A DNA stretch of 14,947 nt from contig CABUQI010000020.1 of the NCBI GenBank assembly GCA_902493545.1, positions 1 through 14,947 on the forward strand, in the 5' to 3' direction. Position 1 is the stretch's first letter; the number at the start of each line of letters is the position of its first letter. Shown one piece after another: positions 7,000-13,030 of this stretch. The DNA comes from an uncultured Collinsella sp. (GTDB taxonomy: Bacteria; Actinomycetota; Coriobacteriia; Coriobacteriales; Coriobacteriaceae). Both the position numbers and the translations under genes were made by a program. The notes beneath the pieces were generated by a model. That model was not told the DNA's origin and did no database searches. It was given only the letters and a program-made list of their open reading frames with translations.

Positions 7000-7746
7000 C
7001 TAGAACAGGAAGCCGATGGCAATAAGGGCGATGCTGACGATAAGTACGGCGATATCCAGGCCTTTGATGGGGTAGCGTTTATACGAACTCGCACGCGTGC
7101 GCAGGTAGAAGCCGCGCTGCTCGGCGGCAAGCGCGGTGGCATCGGTCTTGCCCACGCTCGAGATAAGCAGTGGCACGCACAGCGGCAGCATGAGCTTGAG
7201 TTTCTTGACGGGATTCTTAGTGTCGTATTCGACGCCGCGTGCAGTCTGCGCCTCCATGATGGCGTTCATTTCCTGGCCAAATACCGGCACAAAGCGCAGC
7301 GCCGTAGTAAAGGTGAAGGCATAGCGATATGGCACGTGCAGCACCTCGACGCAGGCGTTGGCGAGGTCGTTGAGCTTGGTCACCATAAGCATGAGGATGA
7401 GTGGCAGCGCCACGCCCAACAGGCGTAGACAAGCCTTCGATCCGGTGATGAGGCCCGTGTCGGTGATAAAGCCCCACACTATGTTGCCGTCGCGCATAAA
7501 GGCCAGCTGAAGTACCAGCATGAAAAGCGCGAGCGGAATCAGCAGCTTGAGTAGCGAAAGCAGACGGTCGATGACGCCGGCGTAGGCGCCCAGTGCAAGG
7601 GTGAGCGCCAAAAAGCCCAACAGCGCCACGTAGGTATCGGACAGGAAGATGCCGATGATGATGGCGGCGGCGAGGCCCAGTTTGACGACCGGGTTCAAGC
7701 GGTGCAGCAGTGTATCGCCCGGCATGTAGTCGATGACGTTAACCAC
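7000..7746 (-). CDS. ECF transporter transmembrane T component (EcfT)
   Basis: The membrane scaffold of an energy-coupling-factor importer, linking the ATPases to the substrate-binding S protein. In 248 residues it has hydrophobic segments at about 23-56, 64-84, 104-122 and 231-248, and the two cytosolic coupling motifs of the family: 'AQTARG' (166-171, Ala-Arg-Gly) and 'AAEQRG' (207-212, Gln-Arg-Gly instead of the common Ala/Glu-Arg-Gly). The start is GTG 7746, whose codon overlaps the end of the ATPase gene by 8 bases, so the two are translationally coupled. The preceding AGGAG is about ten bases away. It is the last gene of the S-AA-T operon, ended by the terminator at 6935-6971. Confidence 0.9.
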   Translation of the reverse strand: MVNVIDYMPGDTLLHRLNPVVKLGLAAAIIIGIFLSDTYVALLGFLALTLALGAYAGVIDRLLSLLKLLIPLALFMLVLQLAFMRDGNIVWGFITDTGLITGSKACLRLLGVALPLILMLMVTKLNDLANACVEVLHVPYRYAFTFTTALRFVPVFGQEMNAIMEAQTARGVEYDTKNPVKKLKLMLPLCVPLLISSVGKTDATALAAEQRGFYLRTRASSYKRYPIKGLDIAVLIVSIALIAIGFLF

Positions 7747-9490
7747 GGTGGACCATCTCCTCGGTAATGCGAACGATATCGGTGACCTCGCTCACCTGTG
7801 CAAAGGCGGGAGAGACAGAGGATGCTAGGCGACGAGAAAGCTCTATGACCTGGGGTGGCTCAACGTAGGCTCGCTGCATGAGCTCGATGTTCGAGAACAG
7901 CTCGTGCGTGCGGCCGCGGTCGAGGATGCGGCCGTCGGCCATCACCACGATGCGCTCGGCAAAGTCAGAGACGACTTCCATGTCGTGGCAGACCATGATT
8001 ACAGCGCAGCCGCGCTCGGCCATGGTGCGCACGGTTTCCATGACGGTCATGCACTCGCGGTAGTCAAGGCCGCTCGTGGGCTCGTCGAGCACCACGATTT
8101 TGGGCTCTACGACTACGACGGAGGCGAGTGCTACCATCTGGCGCTGACCGCGCGAGAGGGAGAAGGGCGCCTCGTCGGCCGGCAAGCCAAAGCGGTCGAT
8201 GACGAGCTGGGCGCGACGCAGCGCCTCGGCACGGTCGATGCCGGCAAGCTCCAAGCCAAAGGCGACCTCGTCGAGCACGGTGCCCTTGCAGATCTGGCGG
8301 TCGGGGTTTTGGAAGAGGGTTGCGACTTCTCGGGCGATGCGGCTCGTGGAAACGGCTGCGGTATCCAGTCCCGTGACGCGCACGCTGCCCGAAGCGGGCT
8401 TAAGCAGGCCTGTGAGCAGCTTGGTAAGTGTGGTCTTGCCGGCGCCGTTTTGGCCGACGATGCCCACGAGCTCGCCGGGATAGAGGGTCAGGTTGAGGTC
8501 GTGGACGGCGGCGCCGTCATTGGGATAGGCAAACTCAACGTGATCGAAGGCGAGCACGGGCTCGGCGTCCTTGGCGTGCGGGCGCAACGACGGTGCGTGC
8601 GGTGAGCCGGCGGGTGCCTGAATGTCGCTGCTTGCGTGTGCGGGGTCGACGATGCCCGTAATCAGGCGCTCGGCCTCATCAACATCCAAACAGGGAGTGC
8701 CGCTGGCCAGGCCATCGGTCTCGAGGCTGTTGAAAATGCGCGTGACACGCGGGCAATCGACGCCGATGGCGCGGAGCTCATCGGCGTGCGCGAAGACCTC
8801 GTGCGGCTCGCCCTGTAGCGCGATTTCGCCATGATTGAGCACGAGCACGCGGTTGCAATACTCCGAAAGCAGGGCGACTTTTTGCTCAACGACGACGATG
8901 GTGATGCCGAGTGCACGGTTGGCCTCACACAGGGTCTCGAAGACCAGCGTGGAGCTGGCGGGGTCGAGCGCCGCGGTGGGTTCGTCGAGCACGAGCACGC
9001 GCGGACGCATGGCGAGGATGGCGGCGATGGCAACCTTTTGCTTTTGGCCGCCCGAAAGCGTGGCGATCTCGCGGTCGCGCAGGTCGCTGATGCCGACGGT
9101 CTCGAGCGTTTCGCTCATACGTTGCTCGATTTGGTCGTGGGGAACGCCAAAGTTCTCCAGGCCAAATAGCATCTCGTCCTCGACGACCGAGGCGACCATT
9201 TGCGTGTCGATGTCCTGCAACACGCTGCCGACGATCTGCGATACGTCGGTGAGCGAGACCTCGCAGGTGTCGTGGCCGTCAACCATGACGGACCCAAAGA
9301 ACGTGCCGGTGTAGTGGTGGGGCACGGCACCCGACAGGCAGGCGGCAAGCGTGGACTTGCCGGCGCCCGAGGGCCCAATGATGCCGATAAAATCTCCCTT
9401 GTTCACGCTGAGCGAGATATGCTTAAGCGCCTGCTCGGTCTGCGTGCCATAGGAGAACGAGACATCGTCGACGTTGATGATCGTTTCCAT
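7739..9490 (-). CDS. Fused double ABC ATPase of ECF transporter (EcfA1-EcfA2)
   Basis: Energises the importer by ATP hydrolysis. Two full ABC cassettes lie in one 583-residue chain, joined by a linker (about 275-310). NBD1: Walker A GPSGAGKST (39-47), Q92, signature LSGGQ (145-149), Walker B VLVLDE (165-170), but Gln203 replaces the H-loop histidine. NBD2: Walker A GQNGAGKTT (346-354), Q394, signature LSRGQ (445-449, one Gly lost), Walker B IVVLDE (465-470), H-loop His502 present. Both deviations fall on the same composite ATP site, implying one active and one degenerate site. AAAGG about six bases before the ATG supports the start. It follows the S gene after a 212-base repeat-filled gap and overlaps the T gene by 8 bases. 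With its own S and T genes this is a dedicated (group I-like) ECF system. Confidence 0.93.
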   Translation of the reverse strand: METIINVDDVSFSYGTQTEQALKHISLSVNKGDFIGIIGPSGAGKSTLAACLSGAVPHHYTGTFFGSVMVDGHDTCEVSLTDVSQIVGSVLQDIDTQMVASVVEDEMLFGLENFGVPHDQIEQRMSETLETVGISDLRDREIATLSGGQKQKVAIAAILAMRPRVLVLDEPTAALDPASSTLVFETLCEANRALGITIVVVEQKVALLSEYCNRVLVLNHGEIALQGEPHEVFAHADELRAIGVDCPRVTRIFNSLETDGLASGTPCLDVDEAERLITGIVDPAHASSDIQAPAGSPHAPSLRPHAKDAEPVLAFDHVEFAYPNDGAAVHDLNLTLYPGELVGIVGQNGAGKTTLTKLLTGLLKPASGSVRVTGLDTAAVSTSRIAREVATLFQNPDRQICKGTVLDEVAFGLELAGIDRAEALRRAQLVIDRFGLPADEAPFSLSRGQRQMVALASVVVVEPKIVVLDEPTSGLDYRECMTVMETVRTMAERGCAVIMVCHDMEVVSDFAERIVVMADGRILDRGRTHELFSNIELMQRAYVEPPQVIELSRRLASSVSPAFAQVSEVTDIVRITEEMVHRG

Positions 9491-9510
9491 GGATACCTTT
9501 CATAGTCATC

Positions 9511-9550
9511 GGGGATGTTCTTACATAACTAGTCGTTTAAGAACATCCCC
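9511..9550. repeat. Perfect 13-bp inverted repeat between ECF genes
   Basis: GGGGATGTTCTTA (9511-9523) pairs perfectly with TAAGAACATCCCC (9538-9550) around a 14-base loop. It sits 20 bases before the double-ATPase ATG. No U-run follows on the minus strand, so it is not an obvious terminator. It could be a dispersed repeat end, an mRNA-stability element or a processing site in the S-AA-T transcript. Confidence 0.6.
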
Positions 9551-9595
9551 AAAAGCTCGTTGTTTGGGACAGTCTTTGGTGGTGAAGCACGGAGA

Positions 9596-9696
9596 CGGCT
9601 TTACGAGGTGCCCCAGGTTGGCGCGAAAGAGGAACGAAGCGTACTCGGGTACGCGAGCGACGAATGAACGCCAAGATGGGGTGGCTCGTAAAGCCG
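9596..9696. repeat. About 100-base long imperfect inverted repeat
   Basis: Arms 9596-9623 and 9669-9696 pair over 28 positions: the first 12 are perfect, and only three mismatches (9608, 9616, 9617) and two G-U pairs follow. The interior has its own hairpin, GCGTAC (9639-9644) with GTACGC (9649-9654). It starts six bases after the S-component stop and fills most of the gap to the ATPase gene. It codes for no evident protein. Candidates are a structured intercistronic RNA, a BIME/REP-like unit or a MITE. Confidence 0.6.
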
Positions 9697-9702
9697 AGCA
9701 GG

Positions 9703-10275
9703 TTAGTTGAGCTTAAGGGCCTTCTGGATGGGCATGTAGAGAGCGCCGACCAGGATGGCGTTAAAGACGGCGGTCATGGCGACGACGGGTAGCATGGCAG
9801 CGGCGAGCTCGCCCACCACGCCGAGCATGGCCATCTTGATGACCATGAAAATGACGCCCGAGACAAAGGTGGTCACGAAGGTTGCGACGATGGCGACGGC
9901 AGGCTTGACCTGGCCGTTCTTGGCGGCAGCGTTGACAATGACGGCCATGAGCATGGCGGCGATGCCCTCGGCGGCAAAATCGACGAACGGCGAGGTGGTG
10001 GTGATCTGGATCACGGCGGCCGAGATCAGGCCGATAACGAGCGCCTGACCGATGTTGGGGCGCACGACCAGGATAGTGAGGCAGAAGGCCGAGATAATGA
10101 ACTCGGGGCTGATCATACCGCCCGAGATGCCGGAGATGGCCTTGCCGACGGTGAAGTTGAGGATGAAGCCGGCGGCAAGCAGGATGGCGAGCAGGACGAG
10201 GGCGCGGACGTCGAGTTTGCCGCGGTCGGCGGTCTGGACGGTGCGGGGCTGGGCGGTAGTGGTGTTCTGAGACAT
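9703..10275 (-). CDS. ECF transporter substrate-binding S component, probable tryptophan uptake
   Basis: The membrane protein that binds the transported molecule. From the ATG at 10275 it has 190 residues: a polar Gln/Thr-rich N-terminus (1-22) and five or six hydrophobic helices (about 24-46, 55-71, 76-92, 101-117, 125-155, 160-183), the size and style of ECF S proteins. AAGGA about eight bases before this ATG supports the start; the longer reading frame would begin inside the upstream terminator. Substrate is inferred only from control: a leader peptide with three Trp codons and an attenuator lie directly upstream, so tryptophan or a Trp-pathway compound is likely. I do not see clear TrpP family motifs. 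The ATPase and T genes follow. An alternative is a vitamin transporter that happens to respond to Trp supply. Confidence 0.82.
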   Translation of the reverse strand: MSQNTTTAQPRTVQTADRGKLDVRALVLLAILLAAGFILNFTVGKAISGISGGMISPEFIISAFCLTILVVRPNIGQALVIGLISAAVIQITTTSPFVDFAAEGIAAMLMAVIVNAAAKNGQVKPAVAIVATFVTTFVSGVIFMVIKMAMLGVVGELAAAMLPVVAMTAVFNAILVGALYMPIQKALKLN

Positions 10276-10354
10276 GGTGAAAATCCTTTCGGAGGGGAAG
10301 TGCAAGAGAAGAAAGCGGAGGCGCGCGATGCGAATGCGATCGGGCTCGAGATAG

Positions 10355-10385
10355 AAAAAGGCCCCCGGTCGAAACCGGAGGCCTT
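10355..10385 (-). terminator. Attenuator terminator of the Trp leader
   Basis: On the minus-strand RNA a 12-bp stem (10385-10374 with 10369-10358, one U-G pair) is capped by a UUCG tetraloop and ends in UUUUU. It stands between the leader-peptide stop (10422) and the S-component start (10275), so it would stop transcription before the operon unless prevented. Confidence 0.92.
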
Positions 10386-10421
10386 CCAATCACCTAGAGC
10401 GCAAAAACAGGTGTGAGGGAC

Positions 10422-10490
10422 TCACCGTCGACCGATCGTATTCGCATCACGCCACCACCAGTTGTTGAGAGACTTCATCGTGTTCTTCAT
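10422..10490 (-). CDS. Tryptophan leader peptide (22 aa)
   Basis: A short open frame from ATG 10490 to TGA 10422-10424. Residues 9-14 read Asn-Asn-Trp-Trp-Trp-Arg, with the three TGG codons at 10460-10452. A strong AAAGGAG site (10499-10505) lies eight bases upstream. The peptide itself probably has no function; its translation senses charged tRNA-Trp. Three adjacent Trp codons in 22 would be very unlikely by chance, and a terminator follows 37 bases after the stop, as in classic trp leaders. It is too short for standard gene callers, so it is easily missed. A second ATG (10478) could also start the same frame. Confidence 0.9.
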   Translation of the reverse strand: MKNTMKSLNNWWWRDANTIGRR

Positions 10491-10548
10491 GTCGGTGGCT
10501 CCTTTCGTGATGCCGTGGCGCGGTCGCACCTAGTTGCTGTTGCGCTGC

Positions 10549-10557
10549 ACTATAGCA
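10549..10557 (-). promoter_or_regulatory. Extended -10 promoter of the Trp-regulated ECF operon
   Basis: The minus strand reads TGC followed by TATAGT (-10 at 10549-10554), an extended -10. The best -35 is a weak TTCCCT about 18 bases upstream. Transcription would begin near 10542, giving about 50 bases before the leader-peptide ATG. The -10 sits in an imperfect 18-bp dyad, which could be an operator. Confidence 0.6.
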
Positions 10558-10627
10558 CAGCGAAGTGTGTGCAGGGAATCTTTTTTGAAAAGATTTCGGC
10601 GATGTTTCCTGCCGGTCAAAAGGGCAG

Positions 10628-10668
10628 GCTGAGCGGGCGTGGTGACTCATGTGTCCCGCCCGTTCAGC
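10628..10668 (-). terminator. Probable terminator after the LPXTG dipeptidase
   Basis: Arms 10628-10639 and 10657-10668 pair over 12 positions (one G-U) with a 17-base loop. On the minus strand a short U-run (CCCUUUUG, about 10624-10617) follows eight bases later. It comes directly after the stop at 10676 and before the ECF promoter. The loop is large and the U-run displaced, so efficiency is uncertain. Confidence 0.55.
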
Positions 10669-10675
10669 TAAGACG

Positions 10676-11620
10676 TTACTCCTTATTGCGACGGTAGAGG
10701 AAGTAACCGCCTGCGGAGATGACGGCAACGCCAGCGATGGCGAATGCAGCCACCATGCGGCCATCAAAACGATCGCCAGTGGTGGGCAGGCCGCCCTTGG
10801 TGTTCGTCTTGTTGGTGGTTACCGTGGTCGTGGTGTCCGACTTGCCAGGCTTCTCGGGCTTGGTGGTGGGCTGCTCGGGCTTGGCGGGCTGCTCGGGGGT
10901 ACCGGGCTGCTCAGGAGTGCCAGGCTGCTCGGGAGTTCCGGGCTGATCCGGGGTCACCGGGTCGGTGGCAAGAGCGTCCTTGGCGTAGGTGATGGACTCC
11001 TTGAGGCCGTTGGTCTCGGTGTTCAGGTCGCTCGGGGTGAAGGGCTCGTCGAAGTTCTCAGCTTTCAGGTAAGCGCGCATCTCCTGGAGTAGGGCCTTGC
11101 ACTTGACGTAGGTGTTCTCGGTGGCAGCCTTGCCAGCCTTGTTGGCCAGGGTGGTGCGGGCCTCGGTGCCCTCAGCGGCCTGCATGGCCTCGTCGACGGT
11201 CAGGTTCTGCTCGATGAGCTCGTTCTGGAGAGCGTCGAGGTAGGTGCGGACGCTGGCGCCGAGCTGCTCGGGGTGCTCAAAGCAGAGCGAGCTGATGTCC
11301 ATGAGGACGTAGTTGATGGAGTTCTCGGGCTCCTCGTTGTTCACGATGTCGGTCTCTTTGCAGTGGTCGAAGGAGACGGTCTGGTCGCTGAAATACGGGC
11401 TGACCTCGGTGAGCAGTGCAGAGTAGAAGGGGATGGCGACGGAGTACGCGGCGCGGGAGAGCATTTCCCACTGTATGGTTGCGATCTCGGGATCGAGGCC
11501 ATCGCGAATTTGGAAGAGATTGATCTCGCTGTTGCTCTCGGTGCCGATGGCGTAGGCGCCGTCGGTGTTGGCGTTGAGACCCGGGACCTTCTCGCCACGG
11601 TTGCCAAACGCGCGGACCAT
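10676..11620 (-). CDS. C-terminal fragment of the C69 dipeptidase with LPXTG anchor
   Basis: The open frame after the amber codon; the first ATG gives 314 residues. It begins inside the peptidase domain ('MVRAFGNRGE'). It then carries a helical stretch (about 115-215), three PGTPEQ units plus PAKPEQ (227-250), LPTTG (278-282), a hydrophobic span (about 289-308) and 'YRRNKE'. It has no signal peptide and no convincing ribosome site at ATG 11620, so independent expression is unlikely. Confidence 0.6.
   Translation of the reverse strand: MVRAFGNRGEKVPGLNANTDGAYAIGTESNSEINLFQIRDGLDPEIATIQWEMLSRAAYSVAIPFYSALLTEVSPYFSDQTVSFDHCKETDIVNNEEPENSINYVLMDISSLCFEHPEQLGASVRTYLDALQNELIEQNLTVDEAMQAAEGTEARTTLANKAGKAATENTYVKCKALLQEMRAYLKAENFDEPFTPSDLNTETNGLKESITYAKDALATDPVTPDQPGTPEQPGTPEQPGTPEQPAKPEQPTTKPEKPGKSDTTTTVTTNKTNTKGGLPTTGDRFDGRMVAAFAIAGVAVISAGGYFLYRRNKE
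10871..10942 (-). repeat. Four 18-base tandem repeats coding Pro/Glu linker
   Basis: Four in-frame 18-base units (10871-10888, 10889-10906, 10907-10924, 10925-10942) encode PGTPEQ-type hexapeptides. They form the wall-spanning linker before the LPTTG signal. Units are diverged at several positions, so not a fresh duplication; copy number may differ between strains. Confidence 0.8.
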
Positions 11621-11632
11621 CTCAAAGGTGTT

Positions 11633-12622
11633 CTAGTTGGACTTACCGGGCTGGAAGAACAATGGCTGCGCCTTGCGGACCAGGGCGCCGGTCGTGGCGC
11701 GGGCATTCTCTCTTGTGTCGTTAACGATATCGTAGTCGGTGCCCTCGGCAAGCGGCGCGTCGAAGTAGGCGCGGCCCTGGACATAACGGGTCCAAGAGTG
11801 CATGGCCTTTTCGCTAATTTCCTCACCGTAGGTCTGGGCAACGTCGAACTTGCCGTCCTCGAAGTACTTGGCGAAGCCCTTTTCCTCGGGCATGGTCTGA
11901 ATGCCCTCGGAGTGGAGGCAGTTCTCGGTGTCATCGAGGTCAACCTGGTAGTTAAGGTTACCGATGTTGGGGTTGAGCGAGGCGATATCGTCGGTCAGTT
12001 TCATCGCGATCCACTGATGGCCGGAGAGGCCGGCGAACAGCCAGGTCTCGGTGTTGTCGGCGATGATGACCTGATCGTTGGAGCAGATGCCCTGTTTGTC
12101 GATGATTTTGCCGAGGAGCTCGACGCCCTCACGTGCCGTGGCGCTTTCGCCCAAGACGACGCTAGCGTAGCTATACTCGCCGATGCCGGTGTTGGTCAGG
12201 GGGTCCGCCGCCTCGGCGTCTGCATTCATGTACGTGGTCAGCGTGGCGGAGCAGGAGACGCCCTTCTCGTTGATGCCGGCCTCGGAGTAGGCGTCCCAGC
12301 GTTCATCCCACTGTGAGGGATGGTCGCGCACATAAGTGTAGCGATACGTGGTCTTGGTCGAGGTGTACACGAATGTGGACTCATCCGAGCTGTAGGTGTG
12401 ACCAGGGCCGTGTGACGGCTCGATACCGAAGTGTTTGAGGTAGCGCTTGCGGTAGTCCTCGGCGCGGCCATAGTACGTGTCACCGTCGGCGGTGAGAGTA
12501 TTGCCCATGTAGATCTGCGTGCAGGCGAGTGCAGATGTCGGCATGGACATGATGGTTGCAGCTCCAAAGGCGAGGCCTATGCCTAGCTTCTTGAGCGCGT
12601 TGACGGGGTGAGTTTTCCTCAT
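11633..12622 (-). CDS. N-terminal fragment of the C69 dipeptidase (catalytic Cys)
   Basis: The part translated as read, 329 residues. The signal peptide (1-33) ends 'TSALA', then Cys34-Thr starts the mature chain as an N-terminal nucleophile; -3 is Ala, not Leu, so it is not a lipobox. 'GNTLTADGDTYYGRAEDY' (40-57) is the usual C69 opening. It ends 'QPGKSN' at the amber codon, well before the end of the peptidase domain, so activity and wall anchoring are doubtful. GGGAGGG just before ATG 12622 supports the start. Confidence 0.8.
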   Translation of the reverse strand: MRKTHPVNALKKLGIGLAFGAATIMSMPTSALACTQIYMGNTLTADGDTYYGRAEDYRKRYLKHFGIEPSHGPGHTYSSDESTFVYTSTKTTYRYTYVRDHPSQWDERWDAYSEAGINEKGVSCSATLTTYMNADAEAADPLTNTGIGEYSYASVVLGESATAREGVELLGKIIDKQGICSNDQVIIADNTETWLFAGLSGHQWIAMKLTDDIASLNPNIGNLNYQVDLDDTENCLHSEGIQTMPEEKGFAKYFEDGKFDVAQTYGEEISEKAMHSWTRYVQGRAYFDAPLAEGTDYDIVNDTRENARATTGALVRKAQPLFFQPGKSN

Positions 12623-12641
12623 TTTCCCTCCCAGCGTGCGA

Positions 12642-12665
12642 AAGCCCTCTGTCGCCTGAGGGCTT
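12642..12665 (-). promoter_or_regulatory. Leader hairpin upstream of the dipeptidase gene
   Basis: An 8-bp perfect stem (AAGCCCTC/GAGGGCTT, arms 12642-12649 and 12658-12665) with an 8-base loop lies in the roughly 140-base leader, about 20 bases before the ATG, followed by only three U. It may be a weak attenuator or a stabilising structure. Confidence 0.4.
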
Positions 12666-12767
12666 CAGCCAATAAAGACACCCCATTAGCGTAACGAACT
12701 GGAAATAATATTCATCTATGAAAGAAACTTACTCGATAAGCGTGATGAAATATGCGATGAGCGGTTA

Positions 12768-12796
12768 ATTATACTCAGTTTGTAGCTTTACTTTAA
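12768..12796 (-). promoter_or_regulatory. Promoter of the dipeptidase gene
   Basis: A perfect TATAAT (-10, 12768-12773 on the minus strand) is 17 bases from a weak TTAAAG (-35, 12791-12796). It predicts a start near 12761 and a leader of about 140 bases. The A+T-rich stretch 12666-12857, part of the 306-base gap before the small membrane gene, shows no other gene. Confidence 0.55.
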
Positions 12797-12857
12797 TAAA
12801 GGTACCCTGCAATTACTGTAGCCGAATAAAGTATCTGGGAATGCCCGAAATGAAAAT

Positions 12858-12892
12858 CCCCCGCTGTTTGGCAAATTCATAAACAACGGGGG
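12858..12892 (-). terminator. Intrinsic terminator of the lipid-kinase operon
   Basis: On the minus-strand RNA, CCCCCGUUGUUU (12892-12881) pairs along 12 positions, one U-G, with AAACAGCGGGGG (12869-12858), around an 11-base loop, and is followed by AUUUUCAUUU. It sits 36 bases after the small membrane protein gene. Confidence 0.85.
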
Positions 12893-12928
12893 AGACGATA
12901 ATTGGATGAATATCATACCAATGTGGAA

Positions 12929-13021
12929 TTACTTCTTCCGGCGGTGGATCACGTTAATCGCATAGCCGACGAGCATGGCCAAGACGATGACGATAAAGCC
13001 AATCAGGGGGTTGTCGTTCAT
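12929..13021 (-). CDS. 30-aa single-span membrane protein
   Basis: A short frame from ATG 13021 to TAA 12929-12931. The peptide starts MNDNP, has one hydrophobic span (about residues 6-24, LIGFIVIVLAMLVGYAINV) and ends in the positive tail HRRKK, so the N-terminus likely faces out. A perfect AGGAGG five bases upstream overlaps the TAG stop of the lipid-kinase gene, and a terminator follows, so it is the second gene of that operon and probably translationally coupled. Function unknown; a regulator or partner of the lipid kinase or of another membrane protein is plausible. Support comes from ribosome site, topology and position; no homolog comparison was possible. Confidence 0.8.
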   Translation of the reverse strand: MNDNPLIGFIVIVLAMLVGYAINVIHRRKK

Positions 13022-13030
13022 GGGGTCCTC

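Larger units (their letters stand above)
10355..10490 (-). promoter_or_regulatory. Ribosome-mediated tryptophan attenuator
   Basis: Leader peptide, antiterminator and terminator lie in order on the minus strand. A segment at the end of the leader frame (10435-10425, RNA UCGGUCGACGG) can pair with the terminator loop and 3' arm (10372-10365, UCGACCGG) and, across a 3-base bulge, with CCG at 10378-10376. That gives about 11 bp, exclusive with the terminator stem. A ribosome stalled on the Trp codons (10460-10452) leaves this segment free. One that reaches the stop (10424-10422) covers it and lets the terminator form. A small 5-bp hairpin (10421-10425 with 10413-10417) overlaps the stop codon. 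No clear separate 1:2 protector stem was found. Confidence 0.85.
10676..12622 (-). pseudogene. LPXTG-anchored secreted C69-family dipeptidase, broken by one amber codon
   Basis: One continuous reading frame of 648 sense-or-stop codons is interrupted only by TAG at 11633-11635 (codon 330). Before it are a signal peptide and the catalytic N-terminal Cys of a peptidase C69 (PepD-like) enzyme. Immediately after it, in the same frame, the family continues with 'NTFEMVRAFGNRGE', then a helical region, a Pro/Glu repeat, an LPTTG sorting signal, a hydrophobic span and a positive tail. The intact product would be secreted, cleaved after ALA to expose Cys34 as nucleophile, and fixed to the wall by sortase to release amino acids from peptides. 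One base change explains the stop. A genuine nonsense mutation, a sequencing error and readthrough are all possible; the TAG-A context does not look like a known readthrough signal. Ribosome binding site (GGGAGGG) and promoter look intact, which suggests a recent lesion. Confidence 0.82.

Noticed and set aside
9524..9537. ACTAGT-containing loop as a phage or integron attachment site.
   Set aside because: No integrase, no direct repeats and no tRNA gene nearby; a plain hairpin loop is simpler.
9703..10389. A longer S component starting at 10389.
   Set aside because: The extra 38 residues would be translated from the terminator hairpin itself and look unlike the family; ATG 10275 has the ribosome site.
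11633..11635. TAG as a pyrrolysine codon.
   Set aside because: No pyrrolysine genes in view and the residue is not in a methylamine methyltransferase; a simple nonsense change is far likelier.
11273..12316. A 347-codon plus-strand open frame.
   Set aside because: Antisense to the C69 dipeptidase; Val/Gly/Ala-rich shadow without recognisable motifs.
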